Assembly: GCF_963678635.1 (NCBI RefSeq) | Contig: NC_087064.1 | Location: 47,909,346 to 47,973,345, forward strand | Length of the DNA stretch: 64,000 nucleotides | Reading direction: 5' to 3' | DNA from: Symsagittifera roscoffensis | Lineage: Eukaryota; Xenacoelomorpha; Acoela; Convolutidae | Shown: positions 52,241-63,572 of the stretch, piece after piece | How positions within the stretch are numbered: position 1 is the stretch's first letter | Layout: each line of letters starts with the position of its first letter | Notes under the pieces: generated by a model | Seen by the model: the letters and a program-made list of their open reading frames with translations, nothing else | What the model was told of the DNA's origin: nothing | The model's database searches: none | Translations under genes and position numbers: made by a program

Positions 52241-52660
52241 CAGCAATTATTATCTTAATTTCAATCTAATTTTTGTTTTTAGAGCGTGTTTTGTTATCAA
52301 CTCTTGTTTTCTCATGTATTTTCAAAACCAAGCGAAACAAGGAAAATGTAGAAAAAATCAACTTTAATGTGATTTTCTACTTTTTATATAATCCATTCTA
52401 ATGGACTTCAAATGAAAGATAATGCATTTTATTTTTGAGGGAAAACTGAATTGAATTCATTTTCAAGTCTGAGCAAAAAATGGGAATCGATTAAATTCAT
52501 ATTGTTTTAGACCACAAAAAAATATCATAAATGTTTTCAATGATCACCAAAAAAATATTAGGTTGATGACTACCTTCTGATCACAGTATTTAAATGAAAA
52601 CTTAAAATATGAACTCATCAAAACTATTTACACTGACCCAAACAAATAATAATTTTACCC
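52241..52660. other. Intergenic, repeat-related
   Basis: Part (~52345-52450) resembles the TTAATGTGATTTCCTACTT block of the 36-40 kb repeats, so another decayed member of that family is likely. Confidence 0.45.
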
Positions 52661-53791
52661 AGTACGAGGCCAAACTGCACTGGATTTGCGCAAAATTTTG
52701 TGCCCCTATGTTCCTGGATTCCATCTTTAAACATGTTCCAAAATTTCCGTGGATTCCGCGTACAAACACTGTACAAAGTTTGTCGGCACATTTGTTGTGT
52801 CACGGATTCCTCAACAAGCAAATATAGCTAAACTTGTAAGCGGAATCCGCACATGTAAGTGGATTCCGCAAACTGTAAGTGGATTCCGAGTTTTGTTTTT
52901 TACTGAGCTTGCATATGAACAATTAAGAGCTAAAGCTGGAATTCTTATCTATATCAATGTAAAACTTATATGCAAGGACTTAACCATTGTCAGCGGAATC
53001 CACGAGAAAATCTTATAAAATTGGTGGAGTTACCAAGTTACCTAAATTGGTGGATGTCACTCTTTAGTAATTTGGATACACATTCCAGCAAGCAATTTTC
53101 GGGATCATAGTTTTGGAAAAACAACACCGAATATATTCATTATTTCGAGTTAATGAGTTGAATTATTGAAAACACAACGCCCAATATATCGCCGAGTTAG
53201 GTCAGTTCCCAAATCCCAAACCGATCTAGTTGATAGAGAATTTCATGAAGGCGAATCATGAAGGCAGTATTTGAGATGAGATGATAAAATGAAATCAAAT
53301 CAATTGTTCGCTGATCAACTTAGTAATTGAGATTGATCTTGCTGGTGACCACCTAGTAAAAAAATAAAATAATTTAAAACGCTGCTACATGTATACATAT
53401 AGTAAATTGAATCCGCAAACAAAATGCGAATCCAACTTACACTTTGCGAATTCCCCTTACATTTGCGGATTCCACTTTCAATTTGCGGATTTCGCTTACA
53501 ATTGCGGAATCCGCAACAGCCCAGTTTAACAACACAAATGTCTTATTATTTGTTTGTGGATTCCTCAACTTGTTCTGGATTCCGCAAATACGGTTGCGGA
53601 TTCCGCAAATTCGCATATTTTTGGAGCGATTCTGATCGTTACAGTATTTTAGGTACTTGTTTGTGGAATCAAAAACAGCAAAGAAGATCAGAGAAAAGTA
53701 GCAATGATGCGGATTCCGCGACAAAGCTGATTTTGGCCTGTTGTAGATTCCACTTACAATGCACAAAATGCACAGTTTAGCCTCGTAATTA
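52661..53791. mobile_element. ~1.1 kb element with imperfect terminal inverted repeats and GGATTCCGC motifs
   Basis: TACGAGGCCAAACTGCAC at 52663 is mirrored by TGCACAGTTTAGCCTCGTA at 53769-53787, with further pairing inwards (AAATTTTGTGC / GCACAAAAT). Inside, GTGGATTCCGC or its complement GCGGAATCC(A/G)C occurs more than ten times in both orientations (52750-52890; 53405-53760). No transposase is seen; probably non-autonomous, with R-family sequence inside. Confidence 0.55.
53190..53330 (-). repeat. Diverged inverted copy of repeat R
   Basis: CCCAAATCCCAAACCGATCT and GAAGGCAGTATTTGAGATGAG correspond to the reverse complement of R (for example 21180-21285). Confidence 0.6.
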
Positions 53792-53889
53792 CTGTTTTTT
53801 GACAAAAAAAATCCAGATTTAATTTCCTCATATCAATTCAGACGAGCACCTAAGCAGAAATTTATTGATCTCTTCTTTTTGCATTATTT

Positions 53890-54110
53890 CATCATGCAAG
53901 GTCTAAAAATATTGGCCTAGGGTGTAGCCTAATGAGAAAGCAGCTGTAAAGACGAGGACAAGGAAAGGTGATCTATATACAGACATAGTTCATCTCACAC
54001 GACCGTCTCACGAACAGTGGGCAAGGATGCATCATAATTATTGTATGCGTCAAACGACTCGACTAGTGCCATCAACTGCCATAGTTTACCAAGTTTATCA
54101 GAACTAACTG
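53890..54110 (-). repeat. Diverged inverted copy of the 21-26 kb core
   Basis: ATATTGGCCTAGGGTGTAGC, CATAGTTCATCTCACACGACC and ATGCATCATAATTATTG are the reverse complement of sequence at ~22860-23055 and 25970-26140. R then core is the order expected for an inverted copy. Confidence 0.72.
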
Positions 54111-57100
54111 ATACGCAAATTTTACAGCCTAGTAACCAGTATATTTTTTTTGTCTATGTTATGTGAGATTTTTATAAGCAATATTTAAGAAGATATTTTT
54201 ATTGAGAAGCTTCAATTGAAAAATAAGTCTTTTATAGAAAATCACCAAAAGTTAAATGAAGTGTCGACGTGTGTTCTTCATAAAACAACTAAGTTATGGA
54301 AAAAAAACTGAAAGCAATTATCAGATCAAGCCAGTGTGTTAAATGATACAAGGAACATTCGAGAAGATTGAGAGGTGTTAAATCAAAAAGTCGGAAAGCG
54401 GTCTATTAAAAAATCTTTTAAAACATTGTCTAATCCTATATTAAAATAACACATCACTTAAATCTAGGAAGTACTGGAAGCCAATTTGAACACAGAGGCC
54501 AAGCGGAGCTTCGAATCACTTGCAATAAAACACAACCATAAGAAAGCATGCGTCGAAAAAAAAAAGATAATTGATGAAAAAAAATCGGTGAACCAAAATG
54601 ATTGTGTCTCGCTGAAGGACACTAGGGCCTAATTTTTTTGAATTTTTTTAGTGATGCTCGACAAAAAGCGTCGTTTCAAAATTGGGACTTTGCCCAAAAG
54701 CTTAATTGTTTCTCTAATTATACAAATGAGAAGAGTGAAGCCTTTTGTTCTTTCAATTTTTTCCCAAAGACAACGCTTCTCTTTAAAAAAAGTAAGAAAT
54801 AACTGCTTCTACAGGAAATCTCGGGCATCTGCTTGTTTCGATGGAAATTTTCATCTCAGATTTGCTCAGGTAGTTTTTAGGAAAAATCAAAAAATTTCTT
54901 AAAAATCCGTAACCGATTTCTGCTGAAAGCAGATCGTGGCCGATAAACTAGACAAAATTACGAAAGTTGGGATTCTCGATTGATAGCTTAACCTGAGAAT
55001 TGGCACGGTAATTTTTCGAAGCGAGTAAAATTACTTCCGCAAGCGGTCAAAGTTTTAAAACTTTTACTTCTTTGAAGACCTTGACTTTTTTCTAAAAATG
55101 ACTGTCCCTAAAAATTTTAAAGGTAAGCTCACAACAACCTGTTGTCCTGATTGAACCAATGATATCTGATTTAGCAGGGAAGTTATCGAGAATAGTTCAA
55201 AAAAGGACTGCAAATCAGAAAATTTACCTTTCCGAGAATCATACCGTTAAGCATGAGCGTAGCGTTGAACAGATAGTTATCGAGAAAAATCAAAAAGTTT
55301 CAAAATTTTTTTTGACTTTTTCGAGGGCCATAAATTTTTGTGTCAAAAAATTGGGCGTAGTTGCTTATGCAAAGGAGCTCCCAACAACCCGTTTTTTGGA
55401 CTGAACCCAAAGTTTCAGTTATAGAAGGTATTTTTTGATAAAAATTCATAAATATTAGGAAAAAATCAAATATTTTGATTTTTCCGGAGACGATATCTTT
55501 TTGTGTAGGAAAATTGCGAGTGGCCGCTGATGCAGGGGGCTTCCCACTACCCGTTGTCTCCATTGAATCCACAACGTCAGGTTTCTAGGGCCATAACTTT
55601 ATGTCATAACTTTTCAAATCCAATTTTTTCATTGAAACCAAAACCTCAGATTTGGTAGATTTGTTTTTAAAAAAACGAAAAAAAAAAGAAAAAAACATCG
55701 GTCAATTATTCTCCCACAAACTTTTTCGAAGACTGTAGACAAAGTGGTAAGCCAATAAGAGACCAGAGGAGTAGGCAGGTACACGACAATGCCGGCAGTC
55801 TTTTTATTGTAACCCATTTTAAAAAATTGGCAGGAGGATAGTAAATAGGTTTACCATAGAAACTGATAAATACTAGAAAAACAAACAGCAAGACGACAAT
55901 GTATTAAAACACAGATTTATAAATCCTACTGAGGAAAATGGACCTTATCCGAAACGTTATTACATAAGCACAAAAAATGTAGTAAGCAATTTAAATTTTA
56001 GCAGGAATACTCAACTAAAAGTGAAATTTTAAAAACAAAAAATGAAATGAGGCAAATATTCAAATCACGAAAAGCTCAAAATTTTTTTTAACTGGTCGTC
56101 AAGGCAAACTATTGGCTCAAATTTTGGCAATTCCTCGAAAAAGTAAGTTTTTCTGTGATGCTTCGGAAACATCTTGTGTGTCTATCATGTAATCTGTTTC
56201 GCGAGGCAAACTTTCCTCCAATAATTTGATAATGAAACAAAGCGATAGGTTGAGGTAGAAAAACTTATTGCGGTAGAAAAAAAACAATTTTGAATTGGAC
56301 AGATAAAACTGTAGTTCCAATCTCGACAAAAAATCTACGAAAATTATGTAAAATTATCAATAAATTTAAACCGTAAAGAGAGCTTCAAAGGTATCGTAAT
56401 GGAGAATTTAGACAATGACCATTTTTTCTCAAAATAAACACTACGGGCTCCAAAGAAGATGTGGAATAAATTGTGCTAAAACTTTCATAATTGAACAACA
56501 TTTTTAAGAAAAGGATGTAAACCAAATTGAAGAACTCAATTAACATTTTTAGTTTTTTGTGGAAAAGTTTTTGACACAGTGAAACCAACCTTTGTGAAAT
56601 TAAGTCATCTGAAGGGCTACAATATCCAGTTTATGAAATCATTCAATCTAAATTCTCAAACAGAAATTAGTACGCATTTTAAATACAATTCAATCCAGGC
56701 CCCATTAGACAAACTTTTTGCAAAAAAGTTTAAAACTGGGTCTTCATTTTTTTGTCCTTATAAGTAATTCCAGGTGAAATATTAATCGAACAAATCATTT
56801 TTGATAAAAAAAACAGAGAAGAAAAACCTTGTGCTAAAAAAAAAGAAAATAATTAAAAAGCACTGAATGGCGTTATCATCTTGCTTCATCTCTATAAGAT
56901 ATGGTAAAACTTAAGCAAAACAAATTAAACCTTTAGACTGTTAGACACAAAAACGGTGAGACAAAATAAGTTTTTTAAAAAAGTTGGTGCAACAAAACAG
57001 TTGTTAAACATCATTGAAACGAAAATTATTTTAATCTGAGGTTTGAAAGAAGTCGAAATTTTTTGACCCGTCCGAAGCATTTAAAGCAAACAATGATAAC

Positions 57101-58791
57101 TGAAAAAAAGTATATGATTACTTTTTGAAAAAGAAACATTTTGAAAAGTCTTAGTTTTTTTTTGTTTTGTAAATACTCTAGATAAATCACTATCCACACT
57201 GACAAAATTTCCTACAAGATCAATTTTACCTGAAAAAATATGTAGAGATCAATTTTAAAATGACAAAAAAAATGAAAATTAAAAAGAAAAGATTAAAATA
57301 GCTTAGGGTGAAATTAAAATCAATTTATTTTCCTCTTGAGTTCCAACTAGAAAAAGTTGATTCAAATCGGCTTACAACCAAATTGTACCATGTTTTTCTG
57401 GTTGTTAGTAGTTTTTGTATTTAATTTTTTTTATTCAAAGTTTTTGATTTTTTCAGAATTGAGCATGTGCTGTAATGATTAATTGCCATTTTATTAATTT
57501 TTCATCTATTCAGTCTGTTAGCAAAAAAACAATCAATTTTATGCTTACATTGATAACATTCTATGATGCCCTTGCACATCTTGAGCTCAAAATCAGACTA
57601 TTTAATGAACTATTTTCCAAATCGGATGTAAACCCACTTTTTCTTTGACTCAATTGCATGTTTTAAGCTTAAAATCTAATTTATACTGAATATTTTTTTA
57701 GATTTGTTACACCTTTTTTGCTCAAAATCTGGCTTACATTGATGGTATTTATGGTTTTAAGATTGTTGGACTGTCCAAAAAACTTTGGAAACAAATTACT
57801 GTTGTTTTTCTAAAGCTTGCCTAAAAATTTTTTTTCAATTGCTTAATAGCAATCTAAGAAAGAATGATTCTTTGAGGTTTGAAAGTAATCGAACGTTTTT
57901 TTACCCGTATCTGACATTAAAGCAAACAGTGGTAGCTGAAAGGAAGTACATGTTTGGTTTTAAAAAAAGTTATTTTCCATTAAATTCTAAAGATGTCGAT
58001 GACTGAAAACGCAATCAACTCTTTTGTTTTCAAAATTTCAAATTCAAGGTATGTTCATGTATTACTAAAAATGATAAACGCTTGTGAAGAAGAGGCACTT
58101 GACTTTCAATTTCTGTTTGAGTTCTTGTTTTAAATAGAGGATAAAAATTAATGCGTTGTGAGTTATGAGTTGTGTTTTTGTTCATTTGTTCAATAATCAA
58201 CATCATGGCAACAAGATAAACAAATTTTGTGGCCAATCATAGCTAACTTTTTTCCCAACTTCAAATTTCAAACGCCATAACAAAAAAAGGCTTTTTACGA
58301 ATCGTTTTAATCAAAAAGATTTGTGGAGAGACTAGTTGTCAGAAAAATGTTTTTGTAGCTGACAATTGATAAAACTGAAGCTTTTGTTTTATTTGACAAA
58401 ATCAAGTTGCTCCAAGTTTTTAATACTTTTCAGAAAAAATTTAGATGTCTCGTTTTTTCTTGTATGCTCTTAAAACGTTTTATCTTGAAGTTTTATAGAA
58501 GCCGAAACATTGCTAAACAAACGTGCGGTAAAGCGTTCTTTCGCAATTCCATTGAAAATAGCGAAGGTATTGGATGTCATGATTTTCACAAAAAAACCTT
58601 TTCCAGGATTTGAAGTATTTCCATTGTATAATCGTTTAAACACTGAACTCACAAACTTTATTGCAACGAGAAAGAATGCTTTGGAACCTGATCTAAACTA
58701 CATTTTATGATTGGATAAATTAGATATTTTACCACTGTAAAGTATTTAATATTAACCAATCATGATCCATCTAACTAACAACCCACTTATT
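54111..58791. other. Long gene-poor stretch
   Basis: No convincing gene in 4.7 kb; open frames are short and AT-driven. A weak degenerate repeat occurs at ~55125, 55380 and 55545 (CAACCTGTTGTCCTGATTGAACC, CAACCCGTTTTTTGGACTGAACC and similar). Several poly-A/T runs are present. It may include decayed repeats that I cannot classify. Confidence 0.45.
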
Positions 58792-58792
58792 T

Positions 58793-60323
58793 GTAAGTGC
58801 TGAAATTACTTGTAATTTCAGCACCAGAGAGATTTGAATTTAACTTAGAAATTAGTTGCCTCTCCAAGAGAACTTCAGCAGCCGCAATAAACCAGTATAC
58901 CCTAGATCTATTGAGCCTAGCAGAGACTAGTTAAACAACCTGAGACTAGATAGTATAAGAGTAAGATTAGGATCGGTATTAGACTAAGAAGTTGCACGAA
59001 TCTATACGGCCGAAAATAAGATAGCGTGACGAGCAGACGGTGTACCCTATCCGAAATTAATCTATAATTTAACCACTTCAGTCTTAACTCATCTGGTGCG
59101 ACCATAAGTCTCGAACAAGACCTTAATAGCTTAGAATTAACCAAAAATAGATTAGAATTTAGACAGAACATTTTCAAAATGTTATACGACGATAATTTAA
59201 TCGAAATGTCTCTACGACTCAATAGATCACAGCCAATATTCCGAACGATAATAGAACTACCCGGAATTGGAAGAAGACCTCGAACCAGAGACGACATAAG
59301 ACAAAGTAGAAACTTACCATATAGTTATATGATAGTACGGCAAAAGCCAACACAAACTTTTATATTTAGAATTTTATTAGCAATGAATTTAGATTTTCAT
59401 TTACAAACATAAAATCTTGAAGTCAATCTTCATGATCATCTCAGGCGCTAAACAAAATTATTAATATACAATAACGATTGATAAAAAGATCTCAGATCGT
59501 TTTCCTAAATTCTGCAGTATTATATAAAACATGTTTAGAAAATATTTATTGAAAATCAAAACAAAAATTAGTAGCATGACAATAAATTGTTAGTAATCAT
59601 AAAATCATTTGTAGTCCCAGCTTCATCACCTAAACATAACAGCAATCAAAAGCTCACTAAACATCAAAAACTAAAATTTTTAAACAATTTAAACCATTTT
59701 AAACTTAAATTCACTTAATTTTAAAATCAGATCATCAAGGCTTATCCTTGGATCTACATTAATTTTTCTATTTCATTAAATTTAAAACTTGATCATCAAG
59801 GCCTATCCTTGGATCAAAAAGAACAATTTTGTTCTCCCCCACCCACTTAGCTAGTGTCTAACGACCTCAAACGTCGATTCACTATCCAACCCTTTCAAAA
59901 AACCCAAGACTAATAGAAATTTTTGAACAAAACTAATCATTCAAATTAGGATAAACAGTGAAGAACTTCGGTTATTCATCGTTCACTTGAACCCTCCTCT
60001 TACCAGACCCAGGATAAATCTTAGACTTAGTAAGTTTAAAATAGTATCTAACGAACTACTTGCGCTCTAATTATACCTGAACCTTGTGGATCGATTTACT
60101 ATTCTCCAACCCTTGAACACAATCACTACCCCTAAGTAAGATTAAGTAAGTTAACACCTTAGCTTATATTAGCCACGAGAAAGTAAAAAATCATTCTTCG
60201 GAATCGATATACTTTTCTCTCCAACCCTGAACAAATAGACCCAGGTTAAGCTAACCAAAAAATCGTAAACACTAACAGTTTAAGAAAATAGAAATCATCT
60301 AACAACTTTTCATCCTAAACCTT
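58793..60323 (+). mobile_element. Candidate 5' LTR and leader of second retroelement
   Basis: AT-rich sequence without long frames, apart from a 77-codon ORF at 59179-59412 of doubtful merit. The leader contains direct repeats: ATCATCAAGGC-TATCCTTGGATC at ~59731 and ~59790, and degenerate TCTAACGA/CCAACCCT units at ~59856, 60045 and 60230. I could not locate the end of the LTR or a primer-binding site. Confidence 0.4.
58797..58824. repeat. Perfect 13-bp palindromic arms, possible LTR edge
   Basis: GTGCTGAAATTAC-TT-GTAATTTCAGCAC. The preceding TGTAA at 58793 could be the first bases of a plus-strand LTR whose gag follows ~2 kb later. The partner LTR would lie outside the window, so this stays a candidate. 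Confidence 0.5.
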
Positions 60324-60684
60324 ATGTCATTTAAAAATCTAGGAAACAAACAAACAATCGTTTTACACAACTGTGAAATAGATAACAAAAAGTACGACCT
60401 TGTAATCACACCTCATACACAAACAGTTGGATATATCAGAACAAAACGACAAACACTAAAAAGGAAAATGATAACCAAACAAAGACAAATCACACGAAAA
60501 AGATTTTCAAAAAATAGAATCAGATCGCATTTTTAGAATCAGAAGCCAGCAATTTAGACAAACTTTATAAATTAAAAGAATATATTGATAAAAATTGCCC
60601 CATTCACGATCAATTATATTTTTCCGACTCAGAAACAACTTCAAATTCATCAAAAAGAGGAAAAAGAAGAATAAAAAAGTAATA
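60324..60684 (+). CDS. Small basic/acidic pre-gag ORF (two frames)
   Basis: The first frame (60324-60536) gives 70 residues, strongly basic at the end (KRQTLKRKMITKQRQITRKR). The adjoining -1 frame, open from 60518, reads QIAFLESEASNLDKLYKLKE to SKRGKRRIKK and stops at ~60684, 87 bp before gag. A shift within the T run before the stop at 60534 would join them; a simple indel is equally possible. Not recognised. Confidence 0.4.
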
Positions 60685-60770
60685 TAAAGACAAACCAGTA
60701 CATTTGTATAATTGGAATCAATCAATTAGACACATCGATAATTACCTATTAACAGTCATTAAACGAAAAA

Positions 60771-63572
60771 ATGAGCCAAACCCACACTCCAAGTGAGGAT
60801 AGTCCAGATGACGACGATATTTACCCCTTCCTCGTAGATGCACCCGATAATAGAGGACAACACGATCTTTGCAAGAATTTACTCCTAAATTTGTTTGAAC
60901 CCGGAATCAGCCCATGCAAAGCAGAGTTCCCAGATGTAAAAATCAAAAGACAAATTATTGATCATTATCTGAAAGATATATGTAATTTAACACAACAATA
61001 CGGAATCTACACCATAGAATTCAGTACACCAAATCCGAATCACCGCAAATATGTAATTCAAACAGACGATCTTGACTTAGAATTTTCAAAAGTATTCTTA
61101 GAATATATAAAAAGCATACAATATCATAACTCACAAAGAGCAAACTCCATATTTACTAATGAAGTTTTTGCAATAATAAATAGTTATATTTCAATATTAG
61201 AAAACGAAACCCCAATCCCAAATGTCTCACCGACAAAGACATCCAAACATATAAAGGTACGACATGAAATCACACTATTTTCAACTTTCCTACATATAAT
61301 TAAAGAAAATTTCACCAAAGATGAAGTTTCACAACATACAAAACATGACTTACAAAAAATTTTGGCATGGTTTATAATAGATTATTTCACACATAATATA
61401 GATTTAATTTCGCAAGCAAAAAAAAATTTCAGACCTCAAAATTCAAACGATGATACCGCCATCACAGAACAATCAGACTACGTTTGGGACCCCGAATGGT
61501 CTCATTATGCATTCATAAATATCCCACAATCAATCTCAAGTCAAGCAATAAGTACAATATCTTATATAAGAGATTATGTAAGAGTAATACCATTAACCAT
61601 TGATGCAACACCATTAAACTACAATACATTTTTACCTGATACGCGAAATAACAGTTTAAATTCGACCGTCATACACAATGAAAACCTTAATGGAACTAGG
61701 AATCTTACTCAACAAGATATTCAAACACCATCACACTTCATAAATGAAGAAATCGTCCAAACAACAACAACTACACAACAAAGTATTTCACCGATACGTC
61801 CAAATTTAACAACACCAAAAAATACAAACACTTCACTAGCACAAGTAACCTTACAATCAACCGTTAAACCTTCGGTTGCTCCAAAATATTCACAAATGGA
61901 TTATCAAACATATAGACCCATGACAGTACCGTCAAAAACACGCAGAACGTTCACAAGAAACACTTTTGCGGAACACAATTATAATTACGCACATTCATCA
62001 AAAACAAACTATCCCCCACGAAAAAAAAATAATAATCAGATAAGATCTCGATATTGGGAAAACCCAATGGCAACAACCAACTCAGTAAATTTTCAAACTA
62101 ATTCACATCCTCCACAGGATCGTAGTGAAAATTATCCATTCTTTCAACAAAATAAAAACAAAAAGCAAGCACCTCATCGAACGGATTATTTATCCTCTGA
62201 TGATGATTATTTACAACCAGATATATTTGCACCATATACTCAAGAATATCGTGGGCAAGGAGTGCAAAAACCACATACATATCATAGAATTTTTTCTCCA
62301 CATCCAACAGATACACAAAATCAACAACCAATACAAATGCAAAACCCAATTAATACACAATCTTTTCAACCAATTCAGCCACAAAACCCAATGATTACAC
62401 ACTCGTATCAACCAACGCAATTGCAAAATGAAATACCACTCCCATATTACCTTCAACAACACGAAATAACAAAAAATCAACTCTCAAACTTTTCACAAAT
62501 GCCAAATGCCGCAGAATCCCTACAAATGACAATGAATCCATACCTTATCGGTGGATCATCAATAACATCAAACAAACCATTAATGGTATTCACAGGAACA
62601 GACCCTGAATATTCTGTAGAAGATTATTTAAATGCAGTAACAGCAAATTTAATTTTAAATATAGGACCTGAACCAATTAATACACCACTACATCAAAATT
62701 GGATACATCGACGCACAGCGTTGATACAAACAACCTTGGATGGCGCAGCCCAAAAATGGTTTTCAGTATTGCCTATAGAAATAAAATCAAATTGGAAAAG
62801 ATTTACACAAGAATTTTCAAAAATGTTTGACTCCGAGAGAAATAAACAACAACAAAGAGTTTTATGTAATGAAATTCGCAGATTACCAAATGAAACCATC
62901 AAACAATTAGCAGTACGTATCGAAACACTAGTTCGAAAAGCATATTCATTAAATACACATGACTATAAAAACACAAAAATGACAGAAATCTTAATGATGA
63001 CCTTAACACCTCAATTAAGAAAAATAGCAATAAAAAAGAGAGCATCCCATCCTTCCTCAATTCGAGAGCCCGATCTAGAATTTCGAAAACTAGTAGACAA
63101 ACTAGAGCAAGCGGAAATCACAATGAAACTTGAAGAAACAGAAAATCTGAAGTTACAATATGTTAATCGAATTGAAACAAATACCACAAATATCAACAAC
63201 ATACAGGAATCAGATACAGACCTCGTTGAAAAAATCACTGAAATACTAAATATTTATGAACAACACCCAAACTTTAAAGGCAAACCATCTTTCAAAAAAT
63301 GGTGTAATTATTGCCGACGATACGGACATAGTATTTCTGAATGTAGACAAAAACAACAGGATAACCAAAACAAACCACAAAAATATAAAGAACCAAATAA
63401 ATCATTCTATCAATACATGAAGAAAGATCAAAATCTACCAAACAAAAATGTATACAGCAACAACAGTTCGGGAAAACCACTTCCGAACAATACCAATTAC
63501 ACGAGAAATCAATCACCATATAACTCAAGTTATAGAGGAAGATCACCAGAACGAAGAAATACACAAAATTAA
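60771..63572 (+). CDS. gag: gag protein of retroelement, 933 residues
   Basis: ATG start after an A-rich context. Residues ~1-250 are of unknown fold and ~270-590 are Gln/Asn/Pro-rich and disordered-looking. Residues ~600-780 form a retrotransposon gag capsid domain (VEDYLNAVTANLIL; GAAQKWFSVLP; EFSKMFDSER; IKQLAVRIETLVRKAY). A C-x2-C-x4-H-x4-C knuckle (CNYCRRYGHSISEC) lies at ~845-858. A basic Asn/Ser/Arg-rich tail follows. The ORF ends at a TAA at 63570, but coding-like sequence continues. The gag is unlike that of the element at 43-50 kb in length and composition. No protease or RT is visible before the window ends. Confidence 0.85.
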   Translation: MSQTHTPSEDSPDDDDIYPFLVDAPDNRGQHDLCKNLLLNLFEPGISPCKAEFPDVKIKRQIIDHYLKDICNLTQQYGIYTIEFSTPNPNHRKYVIQTDDLDLEFSKVFLEYIKSIQYHNSQRANSIFTNEVFAIINSYISILENETPIPNVSPTKTSKHIKVRHEITLFSTFLHIIKENFTKDEVSQHTKHDLQKILAWFIIDYFTHNIDLISQAKKNFRPQNSNDDTAITEQSDYVWDPEWSHYAFINIPQSISSQAISTISYIRDYVRVIPLTIDATPLNYNTFLPDTRNNSLNSTVIHNENLNGTRNLTQQDIQTPSHFINEEIVQTTTTTQQSISPIRPNLTTPKNTNTSLAQVTLQSTVKPSVAPKYSQMDYQTYRPMTVPSKTRRTFTRNTFAEHNYNYAHSSKTNYPPRKKNNNQIRSRYWENPMATTNSVNFQTNSHPPQDRSENYPFFQQNKNKKQAPHRTDYLSSDDDYLQPDIFAPYTQEYRGQGVQKPHTYHRIFSPHPTDTQNQQPIQMQNPINTQSFQPIQPQNPMITHSYQPTQLQNEIPLPYYLQQHEITKNQLSNFSQMPNAAESLQMTMNPYLIGGSSITSNKPLMVFTGTDPEYSVEDYLNAVTANLILNIGPEPINTPLHQNWIHRRTALIQTTLDGAAQKWFSVLPIEIKSNWKRFTQEFSKMFDSERNKQQQRVLCNEIRRLPNETIKQLAVRIETLVRKAYSLNTHDYKNTKMTEILMMTLTPQLRKIAIKKRASHPSSIREPDLEFRKLVDKLEQAEITMKLEETENLKLQYVNRIETNTTNINNIQESDTDLVEKITEILNIYEQHPNFKGKPSFKKWCNYCRRYGHSISECRQKQQDNQNKPQKYKEPNKSFYQYMKKDQNLPNKNVYSNNSSGKPLPNNTNYTRNQSPYNSSYRGRSPERRNTQN

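Noticed and set aside
58407-58710. Overlapping 66-68-codon ORFs on both strands
   Set aside because: Short, mutually overlapping, no motif. Expected by chance in AT-rich DNA.
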